Part shown: one piece after another, positions 1-9,327 of the stretch | Numbering within the stretch: position 1 is the stretch's first letter | Layout of the letters: every line of letters starts with the position of its first letter | Assembly (NCBI GenBank): GCA_964633225.1 | Contig: CAZWFQ010000010.1 | Span: forward strand, 5,024 to 69,023 | From: JAKQIM01 sp964633225 | Lineage (GTDB): Bacteria > Chloroflexota > Anaerolineae > Anaerolineales > UBA4823 | Reading direction: 5' to 3' | Length of the DNA stretch: 64,000 bases | Notes under the pieces: generated by a model | What the model saw: the letters and a program-made list of their open reading frames with translations, nothing else | The model's database searches: none | What the model was told of the DNA's origin: nothing | Program-made: the position numbers and the translations under genes

Positions 1-129
1 GGCATAGTAGCGAGGATCAGGCAGTTCAGCCAGGGGCACCAGGTCACCGCCCGCCGGGCCACAGGCCGCGGCCAGGCCAAGCAAGATGAAACTCAGAAAA
101 AGGATCCATCTACGAGGGTTGGTTGGCAT
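1..129 (-). CDS. Lipoprotein, N-terminal fragment (runs off the window)
   Basis: Only the first 43 codons lie in the window; the gene continues past base 1. The start ATG (127-129) follows a strong Shine-Dalgarno, GGGAGGAG. The protein begins with a short Arg-containing n-region, then a hydrophobic stretch ending in a lipobox (LAAAC, Cys23) followed by Gly-Pro. It is therefore probably exported and lipidated at the membrane. The mature part is too short to assign a function. Confidence 0.7.
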   Translation of the reverse strand, partial: MPTNPRRWILFLSFILLGLAAACGPAGGDLVPLAELPDPRYYA

Positions 130-271
130 AATCTCCTCCCTGGGCATGCTGGATCTCCACAAGAAGCCGGGCAGACAGGTACTGTGTACACCCGTGGGTG
201 CGGCTAAAGGCCGCCCCCAGCAGGGGGCTGGCGGCGGCATGCATCCAGTTGGTAGAGAGCAGCTTTTGGGC

Positions 272-922
272 TTATAAACTGAATTCGATCAAGGCTCCCT
301 GCTCATCTTCTTCCACACGGCGCAAGGTTCCGTTGTGCTGTTTCAGGAGGCTGGCAAGGATATAGCCGTACATCGTTAGATCACATTCAGGCGGGGGGAC
401 CAGCTTCTTGCCGGCACTGCGCACGGTGAAAATGGAGGCACCCCCATCTTGTACGACCTGGAGGCTGAGGGCCAGGGATTCTTGCACGAACTCTAACACA
501 TAAGAAATGCTGTTTGCCAGGCACTGGCGCACGAGCATCTCGTCGGCTTCCAGGGGGGCATTTTCAGGCGCCGAGATGGTCACCTCGGGAGCGCGGTCTT
601 TGGCACCATTTTTCTTCCAATCCGCCAGTGCGCTGCGCAATAACCCATCCAGTGTGCAGGGCGTTGGAGACAGGGGACGCCCTCCCTCGCTCAGGCGGGC
701 CATCTCCACCAGGCTGCTCATCAACACCATGGCATACAGGCTGTTCTGGTAAGCAGTGGTCAGGTCTTCACGGGCCTGGTCAGAGATCGGGCCATCCATG
801 CCCTTCAGGATGAGTTTCATGAAACCTAAGACACGGTTAAAGGGGGATTTCAGATCATGCGCTTCTTTTGAGATGAAAGCTGTCAGATCGATTTCAGTGG
901 GCAGGTATAGTTCTTTTGGCAT
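272..922 (-). CDS. Degenerate histidine-kinase-like protein
   Basis: This 216-residue protein resembles the core of a sensor histidine kinase without a sensor domain. Residues about 12-75 match a HisKA dimerisation helix with an H-box (His22 in EAHDLKSPFNR). Residues about 120-216 occupy the place of the ATPase domain. An N-box-like stretch (RQCLANSISYV) is visible, but the DxGxG and GxGxG nucleotide-binding motifs are not. It may be a phosphotransfer or regulatory protein rather than an active kinase. I chose the ATG at 920-922. An in-frame reading from 994 would run well into the preceding lyase gene. A perfect TATAAT ends 6 nt before this ATG; a GGGAG lies 11 nt away, farther than usual. 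The hybrid kinase just upstream suggests membership of the same signalling cluster. Confidence 0.6.
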   Translation of the reverse strand: MPKELYLPTEIDLTAFISKEAHDLKSPFNRVLGFMKLILKGMDGPISDQAREDLTTAYQNSLYAMVLMSSLVEMARLSEGGRPLSPTPCTLDGLLRSALADWKKNGAKDRAPEVTISAPENAPLEADEMLVRQCLANSISYVLEFVQESLALSLQVVQDGGASIFTVRSAGKKLVPPPECDLTMYGYILASLLKQHNGTLRRVEEDEQGALIEFSL

Positions 923-928
923 AATTAA

Positions 929-934
929 ATTATA
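929..934 (-). promoter_or_regulatory. TATAAT -10 box, possible leaderless start
   Basis: A perfect TATAAT on the minus strand lies 6 nt before the ATG at 922, so transcription would be expected to begin at or next to the start codon. It overlaps the stop codon of the upstream lyase gene. No clear -35 was found. Confidence 0.4.
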
Positions 935-1814
935 CTCCCTTTGCAGCCCGGGCTCGCTCCAGCACACGCTGGGCTGCCTTAACCACCGGCGCATCTACCA
1001 TTTTACCATCCAATTCAAAAGCTCCCCGGCCCAAGGCCTGGTGGGATTCAAAGGCCTCGACTACACGCTGGGCATGGGCGGCTGCTTCGGGCGAAGGCGT
1101 AAAAGCCTGCTGCACCGGCCCAACCTGGCTGGGGTGGATGACCTGTTTGCCGGTGAAACCCATCTGGGCGCCCTGCAAAGCATCGGCGCTCAGGCCCTCT
1201 GGATCGCGGAAATTGACATACACCATATCGATGGATTGCAGACCATAGGCTGCGGCATGCGCCACCACAGCGCTGCGGGCATAGAAGACCTCCCAACCAG
1301 CGGCGCTGCGCGTGGCACCAATATCGTTCACCAGGTCTTCCGCGCCAAAAATGACGACTTGCAAGCGGGGATCGGCCGAGCAAATCTCGCGTAAGTTGAC
1401 CAGGCCGGCGGCGGTCTCGATCTGTACGATGAGGGCCATCTTACCAGGCTGCCAGCCAAAATGCGCCTCAGCAACCGCGAGCTGCGCACTGATCCAGCGC
1501 ACCTGGTCGCCGGAGCCCACCTTGGGAACGACGATGCCATCTGGGCAGATGGCGGCATCCCTGCTAAACAGGGCGTTCAGGTCATCGGCCTCCAGGCCGC
1601 TGCCCAGGGCATTGAGGCGCACAAGGCGCTCAGAACGGCCAAAATCCAGCTCAGCCAGGGCCCGCAAGATGGTCTGGCGGGCTTCGAGCTTGCGGTTCAG
1701 GGCCACGCCATCCTCCATATCCATGCAAATGCAGTCAGCATCGAGGCTGGTGGCTTTTTGGATCTTATGCAGATCATCGCCGGGGGTGTATAGCAAAGCT
1801 CTACGGGCGCGCAT
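930..1814 (-). CDS. HpcH/HpaI aldolase / citrate lyase beta-like (CoA ester lyase)
   Basis: This 294-residue protein belongs to the CitE/HpcH/HpaI family. The family cleaves or forms C-C bonds of CoA esters such as malyl-, citramalyl- or citryl-CoA in a TIM barrel with a divalent metal. Visible hallmarks are the N-terminal RRALLYTPGDD start, the acidic CMDMEDGVA segment, and QIETAAGLVN followed by FGAEDLVNDIGA, where the metal-binding Glu and Asp sit. Near the end, GFTGKQVIHPSQV is the usual family signature. The length is normal. AGGAG precedes the ATG at a good distance. No CoA transferase or other citrate lyase subunit is nearby, so the substrate is open; the neighbours are signalling genes. 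Confidence 0.88.
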   Translation of the reverse strand: MRARRALLYTPGDDLHKIQKATSLDADCICMDMEDGVALNRKLEARQTILRALAELDFGRSERLVRLNALGSGLEADDLNALFSRDAAICPDGIVVPKVGSGDQVRWISAQLAVAEAHFGWQPGKMALIVQIETAAGLVNLREICSADPRLQVVIFGAEDLVNDIGATRSAAGWEVFYARSAVVAHAAAYGLQSIDMVYVNFRDPEGLSADALQGAQMGFTGKQVIHPSQVGPVQQAFTPSPEAAAHAQRVVEAFESHQALGRGAFELDGKMVDAPVVKAAQRVLERARAAKGV

Positions 1815-1842
1815 GAAGTAACTCCTGGTGAAATGATTTGGA

Positions 1843-2223
1843 TTAGCTGGTTGCAGGATCGAGACTGCCGCGCTCGATCACCTCTTGCAAAGCAGACCTG
1901 ACCTGTTCGAATTCTGCGTCGATCTGCTCCAGGCGCTCGCCAGCATCAGAGAGATCGCCGGCTTTGCCCAAGTCTTCCAGGTCTTTGCACATTTGACGCA
2001 TCACATCAGCGCCAAAGTTGGCTGCGTTAGACTTGAGGCTGTGGGCCGCGCGGCGCAGCGCATCTGCATCGCCAGCCTGCCAGGCCTGCTGGGCTTCTTG
2101 AAGCAGGTTGGCGGTATCATCATAGAAGGTTCCCGCCAGGTCAGCCATGAAGTCCCAATCGCCGCCGCAGCATTCCAACAACTCTTGCAACACAAGGGGA
2201 TCAAGAATCTGCCTCTCGCTCAT
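1843..2223 (-). CDS. Stand-alone histidine phosphotransfer (HPt) protein
   Basis: This 126-residue all-helical protein is an HPt domain. It would carry phosphate between receiver domains in a multistep phosphorelay. The signature [15 protein letters not shown] holds the phosphorylated residue, His61. The start at 2223 is chosen because GGAGAG lies at the right distance before it; an upstream in-frame ATG at 2238 has no such site. The gene begins inside the last 23 bases of the large hybrid kinase, so the two are probably translationally coupled. That kinase has two receivers but no HPt domain of its own, which makes this protein its likely partner. Confidence 0.88.
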   Translation of the reverse strand: MSERQILDPLVLQELLECCGGDWDFMADLAGTFYDDTANLLQEAQQAWQAGDADALRRAAHSLKSNAANFGADVMRQMCKDLEDLGKAGDLSDAGERLEQIDAEFEQVRSALQEVIERGSLDPATS

Positions 2224-5200
2224 CTTGTTTCTCTCCATCGGGCCAACCGGTGCTCGCTTTTAAGGCTTGCACCAGGGCATTCACCCGGATCGGCTTGCTC
2301 AGGTAGGCATCCATGCCGGCTGCCAGGCAGGTTTCGCGATCTCCCTGCATGGCGTTGGCAGTCATGGCGATGATGAATGGGCGATCACTACGCTGCCAGC
2401 GAGCGCAGATCTGGCGCGCGGCTTCCAGGCCGTCCATCTCGGGCATTTGCACATCCATCAAGATCACGTCATAGGGCTGGCGCTCTAAGGCGCAGATCGT
2501 TTCGATGCCGTTGACCGCTACGTCGGCATGGTATCCCATCTGGCTCAGCATACGCAGGGCCAGCTTTTGGTTGACGGCGTTATCTTCAGCCAGTAAGATG
2601 CGCAGCGGCAGGCGTTCGGCCATATGCGGATCAAAGGGTTGTTCAATGGCACTGGAGCGGTTACCCGCCCGGCGCCCGGCGGCTGTGGGATGGGTGGCGG
2701 CAGAAGCTTCACTGGCGAACAAGGTGACCAGGGCATCATAGAGCTGAGACTGCTTGATGGGTTTATACATATGCATGGCGAAATCAGAAAATTGGCTGCC
2801 GGTTTCGCGGGGATTGACGGAAGACAGCATCACCAGGGGCAGGGCCTGGCGATCTGGCAGTTTGTGGATCTCCTGTGCCAGCGTTACCCCATCCATCTCG
2901 GGCAAATTCATATCCAAGATCGCCAGGTCAAAAGGATCGCCCCGGCGCAGCCATTCCAGCACTTCAAGCGGCGAGGCGCTTTCACGAGCCAGCATGCCCC
3001 ATTCTTTGGTCTGCAAGACCAGGATGCGCCGGTTGGTGGGGTTATCATCCACCACCAACAGCCGCTTGCCCGCAAGATGGGGCTGCTCGCCGCGGAGGTC
3101 TTTGTGCGTCGAGAGCGAAGCAACCGCTTCGGCCCGGATGGCGAAGTGAAAGGTTGAGCCTTTGCCATGCTCACTTTCGACCCACATCTCACCACCCATC
3201 AATTCCACCAGGCGCTTGCTGATCACCAGACCCAGGCCAGTGCCCCCATACCGTCGAGTGGTAGAAGTATCCACCTGGCTGAAGGATTTGAACAAGCGGT
3301 CAAGGCGGTCAGGGGGGATGCCGATACCGGTATCGCGTACCGAAAAATGGATGCGATACGTTGCCAGGCTCCAGGCATCCGTTTCTGGGATGTTCGGAAG
3401 CGGCTGGGCCGAGACAGAAACCAGCACTTCACCCTGTTCGGTAAATTTGACGGCGTTATTCAGCAAATTGATCAGCACCTGCCGCAAGCGGGTGACATCG
3501 CCCAAGATGGCAGGCGGTACGTCTGGTGCAATCAGCAGGGCCAGGTTGAGCTTCTTCTCAGCGGCGCGCGTAGCCAACATATCCAGGCAGTTTTCGATAC
3601 ACTCGCGCAAATCAAAGGGGGCCAGCTCCAGGTCCATGCGGCCCGCCTCGATCTTGGAGAAGTCAAGGATATCGTTGATGATCGTCAAAAGGGCGTCACC
3701 GCTGCTGCGGATGACATCAGCATATTCGCGCTGCTCATCGTTGAGCGAGGTATTAAGCAGCAGACTGCCCATGCCAATGATAGCATTCATGGGCGTGCGG
3801 ATCTCGTGGCTCATGGTAGCCAGGAAGATACTTTTGGCCTGGTTGGCAGCATCGGCAGCCTGGCGAGCATCTTGGGCAGCGCGGGTAACGCTTTCAAGCT
3901 CTGCCGTGCGCTGTTGGACACGCTGCTCCATATTCTGGTAAACCTGGGCACTGTCGATGGCGGTTGCAATCTGGCTGGCAACAGTAGCCATCAACTCAAC
4001 GGCAGTCTCAGGGATGGGTCGTCCCGTCAGGCCGTTATCAACGGCCAATACACCCACCGAACGCCCCTTGGTAACGAGGGGCACAGCCAGGAAGCAGTTG
4101 GTGCCAAAGGCCGCCAGGTACTTCCGGACGCGCGGGGTGGCAAGCTGGCTGGCATTTCGGACGTATAAGGGCTGGCCAGAACGAACCGGCTGGGCAAGCG
4201 GCGAATCGTCTACATCCACCTTGATCACCAGCTGTTTGAAAAGCTCAACCATCTCAGGCGTGCCGCCAACAGCCCGTCCATCGGCCATGACCCGCAGACC
4301 GTCGCGTTCGCTGACCAACAGGATCAGAGCACGATCAAAATTCAAATAGATGGTGACCAACTTGAGGCTTTTTTCAAGCAGTTCATCCAGGTCCAGGGTG
4401 GCACTGAGGGTGGTACCAACCTGGTGCAGGGCGGTCAATTCAGAGAGCTTGTGCTGGAGGGTGATATTAGAAACCTGCAAGTCAGCATTAGCGCGCTGCA
4501 AGCTGTCGTACTGCTGCTCGGCCGATTCGCGCTGTTCCAGCAAGAGCTGCTCCTGGCGATCGCGGTCGATATCCAGATCGCGCAAGCGCTTCAAGACCCA
4601 GGCGCCTGCGATGGGCAAAATGACCACCAGCCAGCTCAGCCACTGCCAACCCGGCAAGCGCAATAAGAGGTAGACGATGAGCAGCAAAGAAAGCAGGGCC
4701 GCCAACACAATGCCCGCGCCCCATTTTCGGGCAGGGCGCTCCCAGAAAAATTCCCATTCGCAGTATGCGTCGCCGCGCATCACGCAGCGGATCTCTTCTA
4801 CATGTGCAACCGGAAGGTGCGAGTGGACAAAGGGCACGACCGCATAGACGCCCTGGTATGCCGGGCAAGCCATGTGAATGTAACGCGTGTGGAGTTGAGA
4901 TGGAATTTGATCCAGTTGGTGCTGAGGCCGCCACTGGAGAATCGCTGAGTGCGAGGTGGTACCCACCACGCGCATATCGGCATCGGCCACCTTGGCCGTG
5001 ATGCGCGGCACCAGGTTAAAAACCTGGCGCAGGGTAAAAGGACGGCCAAGGTGAATTATGGAAGAGCGTATGCTGCGCAGACCGCGATGAAAATAGAAAT
5101 CAGGATCGCCAGAAAGCTCGCTGCACAGCTCGTTGATATACAAGTTGAACTCGTGCGAGTAATAAACGTTCTCGTTCAGCAGATCGCTGCTGGTCAAATG

Positions 5201-6367
5201 ATACTGCGAAGAGAACATGGCCTCATTCAAGCGGCGGGACAGCTCTTCGAGGGCTGAGGTTTTGGCTTGCTCCACAAGCAGTTGGCGTTCTTCACGGCTG
5301 ATATCCAACGGCAGGGTCTTCTCTGCCCGCCGCCCGACCATATATTTCATTTGGTGAATAGCCGCCAAGACAATACTGCCAGAAGCCTGCCTGATCTGCT
5401 TCCCATCCGGCCCGATACCGAAAGGAGGCCCCTGCATGCGACTGGGCAAGAGGGGCAAAGTTTGCGGGGGAGGGCGGTTCGGTGCAGGCAAGCTAAAGAT
5501 ATCCTCGCCGGCTGCAGCAGGGTAATAAGCGCCGGCCGCATCCGCTTGCCTGGCAGAACGCCCTTGCGCGGGCACTTTGGCCACCGCATTTTGAGTCCAG
5601 GCGAATTCCCATTCGCAGCATTCATCACCGCGCAGTTGGCAGCGCAGCTCGCGCACGGCAGCCATAGGCTGGTTGAAGACCACCTTAGGGATGCTGGAAA
5701 GAGCACCTTGAATATAATCGCAGTACATGCGAATGAACAATTGGTGCAAGGCTGGAGGCAGGCTGGCCAACTCGCGAGCACAGCGCCATTGGATCACAGC
5801 CGAAGTAGCCGTGACCGAGGCAGGCTGGATATCGGTAGAAGCAAACTTGGCCGTAAAGCGCGGCAGTAAATTGTAGATTTGGCTCAGCGAGAAGGGGCGC
5901 ACCAGGTAAGCAATGGCCTGGGGGATGCTGCGGGCCCCGGTATTGAAGCGAAAATTGGGGTCGCCCGAAAGCTCCCAGCAAATCCGGCTGTAAAACGTGT
6001 CAAACTCGAAAGAATAGCTATTGCCTTCGTTCAAGAGATAGCTGGCGTTGATGAGAAAGCGTGGCTCAGGGATGGCGGCATTCAAACGCGCAACCAGCTC
6101 ATCCATAGCCGCCTTGCGGGCCTGGTCCAGCAATCTCTCGCGCACATCATTCGGCGTGCCAGGGGGTAGACCATCCAGAACTGTGCGCCCCACGCAGTCC
6201 AGCATGGTATTGAGCGTGGCAACAATCCCTACACCCTTGACCTGATCCAGGGTATGCCCATGCTCATCAAGGCCATACGGCCGGCCGATCATATAAGGCG
6301 GAAGAGGCGGTAGGCTGATCAGCCGGCTGCCAGGGGATTTCGTCTCCAGCTGAACGGCAGCACTCAT
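2201..6367 (-). CDS. Hybrid sensor histidine kinase with twin V4R-like input modules, GAF and two receivers
   Basis: This 1388-residue protein reads as follows. Residues 20-260 and 303-545 are two copies of one sensory module, each ending in a Cys-rich signature ([13 protein letters not shown] and [13 protein letters not shown]) like V4R-type ligand-binding domains. Residues 549-595 hold two membrane segments, followed by a coiled coil (600-650) and a GAF domain (650-805). HisKA has the H-box [10 protein letters not shown] (His854), and the ATPase domain has DTGIGI and GGTGLGL. Two receivers follow, with Asp1152 and Asp1305. No signal peptide is seen, so the input modules are probably cytoplasmic with a membrane hairpin behind them. 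The signal is unknown. The start has no Shine-Dalgarno; a TAGAAT lies 11 nt upstream. Confidence 0.92.
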   Translation of the reverse strand: MSAAVQLETKSPGSRLISLPPLPPYMIGRPYGLDEHGHTLDQVKGVGIVATLNTMLDCVGRTVLDGLPPGTPNDVRERLLDQARKAAMDELVARLNAAIPEPRFLINASYLLNEGNSYSFEFDTFYSRICWELSGDPNFRFNTGARSIPQAIAYLVRPFSLSQIYNLLPRFTAKFASTDIQPASVTATSAVIQWRCARELASLPPALHQLFIRMYCDYIQGALSSIPKVVFNQPMAAVRELRCQLRGDECCEWEFAWTQNAVAKVPAQGRSARQADAAGAYYPAAAGEDIFSLPAPNRPPPQTLPLLPSRMQGPPFGIGPDGKQIRQASGSIVLAAIHQMKYMVGRRAEKTLPLDISREERQLLVEQAKTSALEELSRRLNEAMFSSQYHLTSSDLLNENVYYSHEFNLYINELCSELSGDPDFYFHRGLRSIRSSIIHLGRPFTLRQVFNLVPRITAKVADADMRVVGTTSHSAILQWRPQHQLDQIPSQLHTRYIHMACPAYQGVYAVVPFVHSHLPVAHVEEIRCVMRGDAYCEWEFFWERPARKWGAGIVLAALLSLLLIVYLLLRLPGWQWLSWLVVILPIAGAWVLKRLRDLDIDRDRQEQLLLEQRESAEQQYDSLQRANADLQVSNITLQHKLSELTALHQVGTTLSATLDLDELLEKSLKLVTIYLNFDRALILLVSERDGLRVMADGRAVGGTPEMVELFKQLVIKVDVDDSPLAQPVRSGQPLYVRNASQLATPRVRKYLAAFGTNCFLAVPLVTKGRSVGVLAVDNGLTGRPIPETAVELMATVASQIATAIDSAQVYQNMEQRVQQRTAELESVTRAAQDARQAADAANQAKSIFLATMSHEIRTPMNAIIGMGSLLLNTSLNDEQREYADVIRSSGDALLTIINDILDFSKIEAGRMDLELAPFDLRECIENCLDMLATRAAEKKLNLALLIAPDVPPAILGDVTRLRQVLINLLNNAVKFTEQGEVLVSVSAQPLPNIPETDAWSLATYRIHFSVRDTGIGIPPDRLDRLFKSFSQVDTSTTRRYGGTGLGLVISKRLVELMGGEMWVESEHGKGSTFHFAIRAEAVASLSTHKDLRGEQPHLAGKRLLVVDDNPTNRRILVLQTKEWGMLARESASPLEVLEWLRRGDPFDLAILDMNLPEMDGVTLAQEIHKLPDRQALPLVMLSSVNPRETGSQFSDFAMHMYKPIKQSQLYDALVTLFASEASAATHPTAAGRRAGNRSSAIEQPFDPHMAERLPLRILLAEDNAVNQKLALRMLSQMGYHADVAVNGIETICALERQPYDVILMDVQMPEMDGLEAARQICARWQRSDRPFIIAMTANAMQGDRETCLAAGMDAYLSKPIRVNALVQALKASTGWPDGEKQDEREADS

Positions 6368-6381
6368 CGTTAATTAGTATT

Positions 6382-7584
6382 CTACCACTGCGGCACAGGG
6401 GTAGAAACAGCCAACAGATCCTGCAAAATCCAGCCTTCCAGGCCAGTATCGACGACAATAACATGGGCCCAGGTGTAACCATCTAAGATGATCGAATCGG
6501 GCAAGATCTCGACCAGGGTGTTGTTCAGCAGAGATGTGATGGAAATATCTGAACCAGGCTCTGGACGCAAATTGGCTCCGCCGCTCTCTTTGCTGGCAGC
6601 AATGCGGGCATAGACCGGCAGCGGGGTGGGCGAAACGGTAGCCGTGATGCTGGGGGTAAGCGTGGGCGTAAGCGTGGGTGTGGAAGTGGCAGTGGGCGGC
6701 ACCGGGGTGAGGGTGAGGGTGGCGGTAGGCGGGATGGGGGTGGCAGTGAGGGTGAGGGTGGGGGTGTAGGTGGGGCGCGCCACCGGGGCGCCAAACACGC
6801 CCAGGGTGGCGCTAAAGGCGCCAAAAGCCACCAACAAGATCACACCCGCCAGGGTCACCGCACCGCTGAGGGTATAACCAAAGATGGTCAGGGGACGAAA
6901 ACCGCGCAGGGCCAGGGTCAACGCACCAAAGAGGACGGCCCAGGCCAGGTGGATGGCAAACAGCACCAGGCCATCAGGCCAGAGGTGGGGCATGCCGCTG
7001 CTCAGGCCCAGGCCAGCCGCGGCCAGGGGCAGGTAAAGGGTGTAAGCCAACGCCACACTTGGCGCGCCAGCAGAACGGCCGGGATGTGTCATGAGGGCGG
7101 CGGTAAATACAGCCCCAGCAGCCATCAAGATGAACATAGGCCAGCTTAGCTGGGTGTGGCGGATGGCCTGTTCCAGGTACAGGCCTTCAACGAGGTGTAC
7201 CGGCAGGCCGACCAACAGACCCATCAAGAACACCAGCAGGCTACCCACCAGCAAACCCACCAGGCTGCTGGCAAAAAGGCGGTAAGAGCCGGTCACCGTG
7301 CCCAACGATACACCCACAGCGGGCGCCAAAAGCGGAGCAAAGACGGCAGCCAGAACCAACAAGGGCGGCGAATCGGCCAAAATGCCCAGGCTGAACAACA
7401 AGCCCGCCAGAACCGAGAAGAGAAAAAAGTCGAAGGTGGGGGAGGTGCGGCGCACCATGTGATCCAGCGTGGCGGCGCGTTCATCTGCTGCCAGAGGCGC
7501 CAAGAGGCGGCGGGCGCGGCGGCGGCGGGCAGGCGGCAGCAGGTCGGGGTCTTCGGGGAAGTATTCGTTCGTAGGTAAGCTCAT
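6382..7584 (-). CDS. DUF389-like multi-spanning membrane protein with C-terminal SH3-type domain
   Basis: This 400-residue protein starts with a basic cytoplasmic segment (PARRRRARRLL). At least seven hydrophobic spans follow, from about 50 to 265; the first (TFDFFLFSVLAGLLFSLGIL, then SPPLLVLAAVFAPLLAPAVG) resembles DUF389 proteins. A linker of about 50 residues made almost only of Thr, Pro, Leu and Ala follows. The last 75 residues look like a bacterial SH3 domain (GANLRPEPG, then a conserved WAHV and GWI). SH3b domains commonly bind cell-wall or surface polymers, so the tail is probably outside. Function is unknown. The start overlaps the stop of the upstream HAD gene by four bases (ATGA), suggesting coupling. 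Confidence 0.7.
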   Translation of the reverse strand: MSLPTNEYFPEDPDLLPPARRRRARRLLAPLAADERAATLDHMVRRTSPTFDFFLFSVLAGLLFSLGILADSPPLLVLAAVFAPLLAPAVGVSLGTVTGSYRLFASSLVGLLVGSLLVFLMGLLVGLPVHLVEGLYLEQAIRHTQLSWPMFILMAAGAVFTAALMTHPGRSAGAPSVALAYTLYLPLAAAGLGLSSGMPHLWPDGLVLFAIHLAWAVLFGALTLALRGFRPLTIFGYTLSGAVTLAGVILLVAFGAFSATLGVFGAPVARPTYTPTLTLTATPIPPTATLTLTPVPPTATSTPTLTPTLTPSITATVSPTPLPVYARIAASKESGGANLRPEPGSDISITSLLNNTLVEILPDSIILDGYTWAHVIVVDTGLEGWILQDLLAVSTPVPQW

Positions 7585-8051
7585 TTTCGTAAACTGGCGA
7601 CAATCCGGAGTGGTTTTTTGAGTAGGTCGAGCGCATCGAATATATTGGCAGTGACCAGGTCGGCAGCCAAAAGGGCTTCAACAGCAGTGCCCTCGGCCGA
7701 GAGGACACAAATGCCCAGGCCGGCGGCTTGCAGCATGCCGGCGTCATTGGCACCCTGGCCGATGGCTACCACGTTGGAGGCGCCCAGGCGCTGGACGTAT
7801 TCGGCCTTCTGCTGGGCTTCCTGGCCGGGCTGTATGCGCACCGCCACCAGGTTGAGCTGCTGGTCAATCAGGTGTTGGCGGCCGTGGGTATCGGCGGTCA
7901 GCAGATGGATGGTAAGGTGATCGCGCAAAACAGCAAAGACGCTCACCAGGCCGCCGGGCAGTTGGCCATCCACAGCCAGGGTACCATTGACATCACACAC
8001 CAGATGGTGCAGCTGTATCAGCGCTCGTCCAGGGATGTTCAATTCAATCAT
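7581..8051 (-). CDS. Small HAD-like hydrolase, P-type-ATPase-like subfamily
   Basis: This 156-residue protein has the haloacid-dehalogenase core without a cap domain. Motif I reads CDVNGTLA: the nucleophilic Asp is present, but the second Asp of DxD is Asn, as in the group resembling the soluble domain of P-type ATPases. Motif II is probably the Thr of LLTADT. Motif III/IV is GQGANDAGML, with the paired acidic residue reduced to ND. The enzyme may hydrolyse phosphate esters or may only bind them. The ATG at 8051 is preferred because the reading upstream has no family similarity. A TATAAT lies 6 nt upstream and no Shine-Dalgarno is visible. Confidence 0.72.
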   Translation of the reverse strand: MIELNIPGRALIQLHHLVCDVNGTLAVDGQLPGGLVSVFAVLRDHLTIHLLTADTHGRQHLIDQQLNLVAVRIQPGQEAQQKAEYVQRLGASNVVAIGQGANDAGMLQAAGLGICVLSAEGTAVEALLAADLVTANIFDALDLLKKPLRIVASLRK

Positions 8052-8057
8052 GGTATT

Positions 8058-8063
8058 ATTATA
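8058..8063 (-). promoter_or_regulatory. TATAAT -10 box, possible leaderless start
   Basis: A perfect TATAAT lies 6 nt before the ATG at 8051 on the minus strand. It sits in the 41-base gap shared with the divergent lipoprotein gene at 8093. Confidence 0.4.
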
Positions 8064-8092
8064 TACCACCTTGACTACCGGAGAGGCTTTAT

Positions 8093-9163
8093 TTGAACAC
8101 TTACCGCATTCCTCATATTGTTTTGCTCCTGTTGTTGTGCAGCAGCCTGCTGCTGGCATCCTGCGAAGCTGTTATGCCAACCCCCGTGAGCACACCTACC
8201 TCTGCTTATACTGCCACGCCGGCAGATACAGCCACGCCAGAACCAACCCCCACCCCCACCCAGCCGCCTCCGTTGGGCGTGCTGCTGGCTGGGCCCGAAA
8301 CCGACCCAGCCCAGGTAAGCCTGTACCAGACGGCCCTGAGCGAGATCGTCACCTCGGCTGGGCTGCGCTGGCAGGTGCGCCAACGCCTGGATCCCGCCGA
8401 CTTGGGGCCAGAGCTGAAGCTGGTGGTGGCCCTGCCGCCCGACCCGGGCCTGGCGGCGCTGGCCGCGGCCGCTCCGCAAACCCAATTCTTGGCTGTGGGC
8501 ATCACTGGCCTGGAGGCAGGCGGCAACCTGAGCGTGGCGGGCGCACAAGGCCCGCGTGCCGACCAGCAGGGCTTCATTGCCGGTGTGATTGCAGCGATGA
8601 TGGCGCCAGATTGGCGCGTGGGCGTGATCAGCATCAGCGACACGGTAGAAGGCAAGGCAGCGCGCAACGGCTTCATTAATGGGGTGACTTACTTTTGTGG
8701 CCTGTGCCGCCAGCTTTACCCTCCTTACGTGTATGATTACCCGCTGTATGTTGAGCTGCCCGCAGGGGCCAGCTCAGCCGAATGGCAGGTCCTGGCTGAT
8801 TATATGATCGATCACCTGGCCCATACCGTGTACGTTTACCCTGGCGTCAACGATCCGGCGATGTTGGAACTGCTGGCGGCGTCTAACGTCACCGTGTTGG
8901 GCAGCGGAGTGCCGTCTGACTCGGTGCGCCCGCATTGGGCCGTTTCGCTGGCCTCAGACCCGATGGGGCAAGTACAAGAGGCGCTGCCGCAGATCATTGC
9001 AGGGCAAGGCGGGCTGAACCTGCCCCTGCCGCTGGGTTTTGCCGAAGTTAATGCCGAGTTGTTCAGCCCAGGCAAACAGCGCCTGGCTGAACAAACCTTA
9101 TCTGACCTGCTGGCTGGCTACATTGATACTGGGGTAGACCTGGCAACAGGAGAAAACAAATAA
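8093..9163 (+). CDS. BMP-family-like lipoprotein (diverged PnrA-type binding protein)
   Basis: This 356-residue protein starts with TTG at 8093, preceded by GGAGAG at 7 nt. A signal peptide ends in the lipobox LLASC (Cys24), then a Thr/Pro-rich tether to about residue 60. The rest resembles basic membrane protein (BMP/PnrA) binding proteins: GFIAGVIAAMM, then RVGVISI, then ARNGFINGV. It lacks the DKSFN motif present in its downstream neighbour, so it is a diverged relative. It lies 164 bases before the BMP binding protein of a nucleoside-type ABC importer and may be an accessory or alternative receptor. It contains an unusual Cys pair (FCGLC). Confidence 0.72.
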   Translation: MNTYRIPHIVLLLLLCSSLLLASCEAVMPTPVSTPTSAYTATPADTATPEPTPTPTQPPPLGVLLAGPETDPAQVSLYQTALSEIVTSAGLRWQVRQRLDPADLGPELKLVVALPPDPGLAALAAAAPQTQFLAVGITGLEAGGNLSVAGAQGPRADQQGFIAGVIAAMMAPDWRVGVISISDTVEGKAARNGFINGVTYFCGLCRQLYPPYVYDYPLYVELPAGASSAEWQVLADYMIDHLAHTVYVYPGVNDPAMLELLAASNVTVLGSGVPSDSVRPHWAVSLASDPMGQVQEALPQIIAGQGGLNLPLPLGFAEVNAELFSPGKQRLAEQTLSDLLAGYIDTGVDLATGENK

Positions 9164-9237
9164 CCCCAAAAGGCTCTTATCCCGAACTCGCGTTCAATAA
9201 ATTGTCTGACGACTTTTAAGAAAATTCAGTGGAGACA

Positions 9238-9266
9238 TTGCCAATCCGCCTGCTTCTTGCTATACT
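9238..9266 (+). promoter_or_regulatory. Sigma-70-type promoter for the BMP importer operon
   Basis: TTGCCA (9238-9243) and TATACT (9261-9266) are separated by 17 bases, 62 nt before the start codon of the binding protein. The leader contains a small GGGGA/TCCCC hairpin at about 9280-9292. Confidence 0.55.
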
Positions 9267-9327
9267 TAAGAGTATGCTTGGGGATGTTCCCCGACCAACC
9301 ACCTATTCTCTTGGAGGAGAAAATCGT

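Noticed and set aside
6640..6780. Simple GGGTGA-type repeats
   Set aside because: They are the codons of the Thr/Pro linker in the DUF389-SH3 protein, not a separate repeat or CRISPR-like array.
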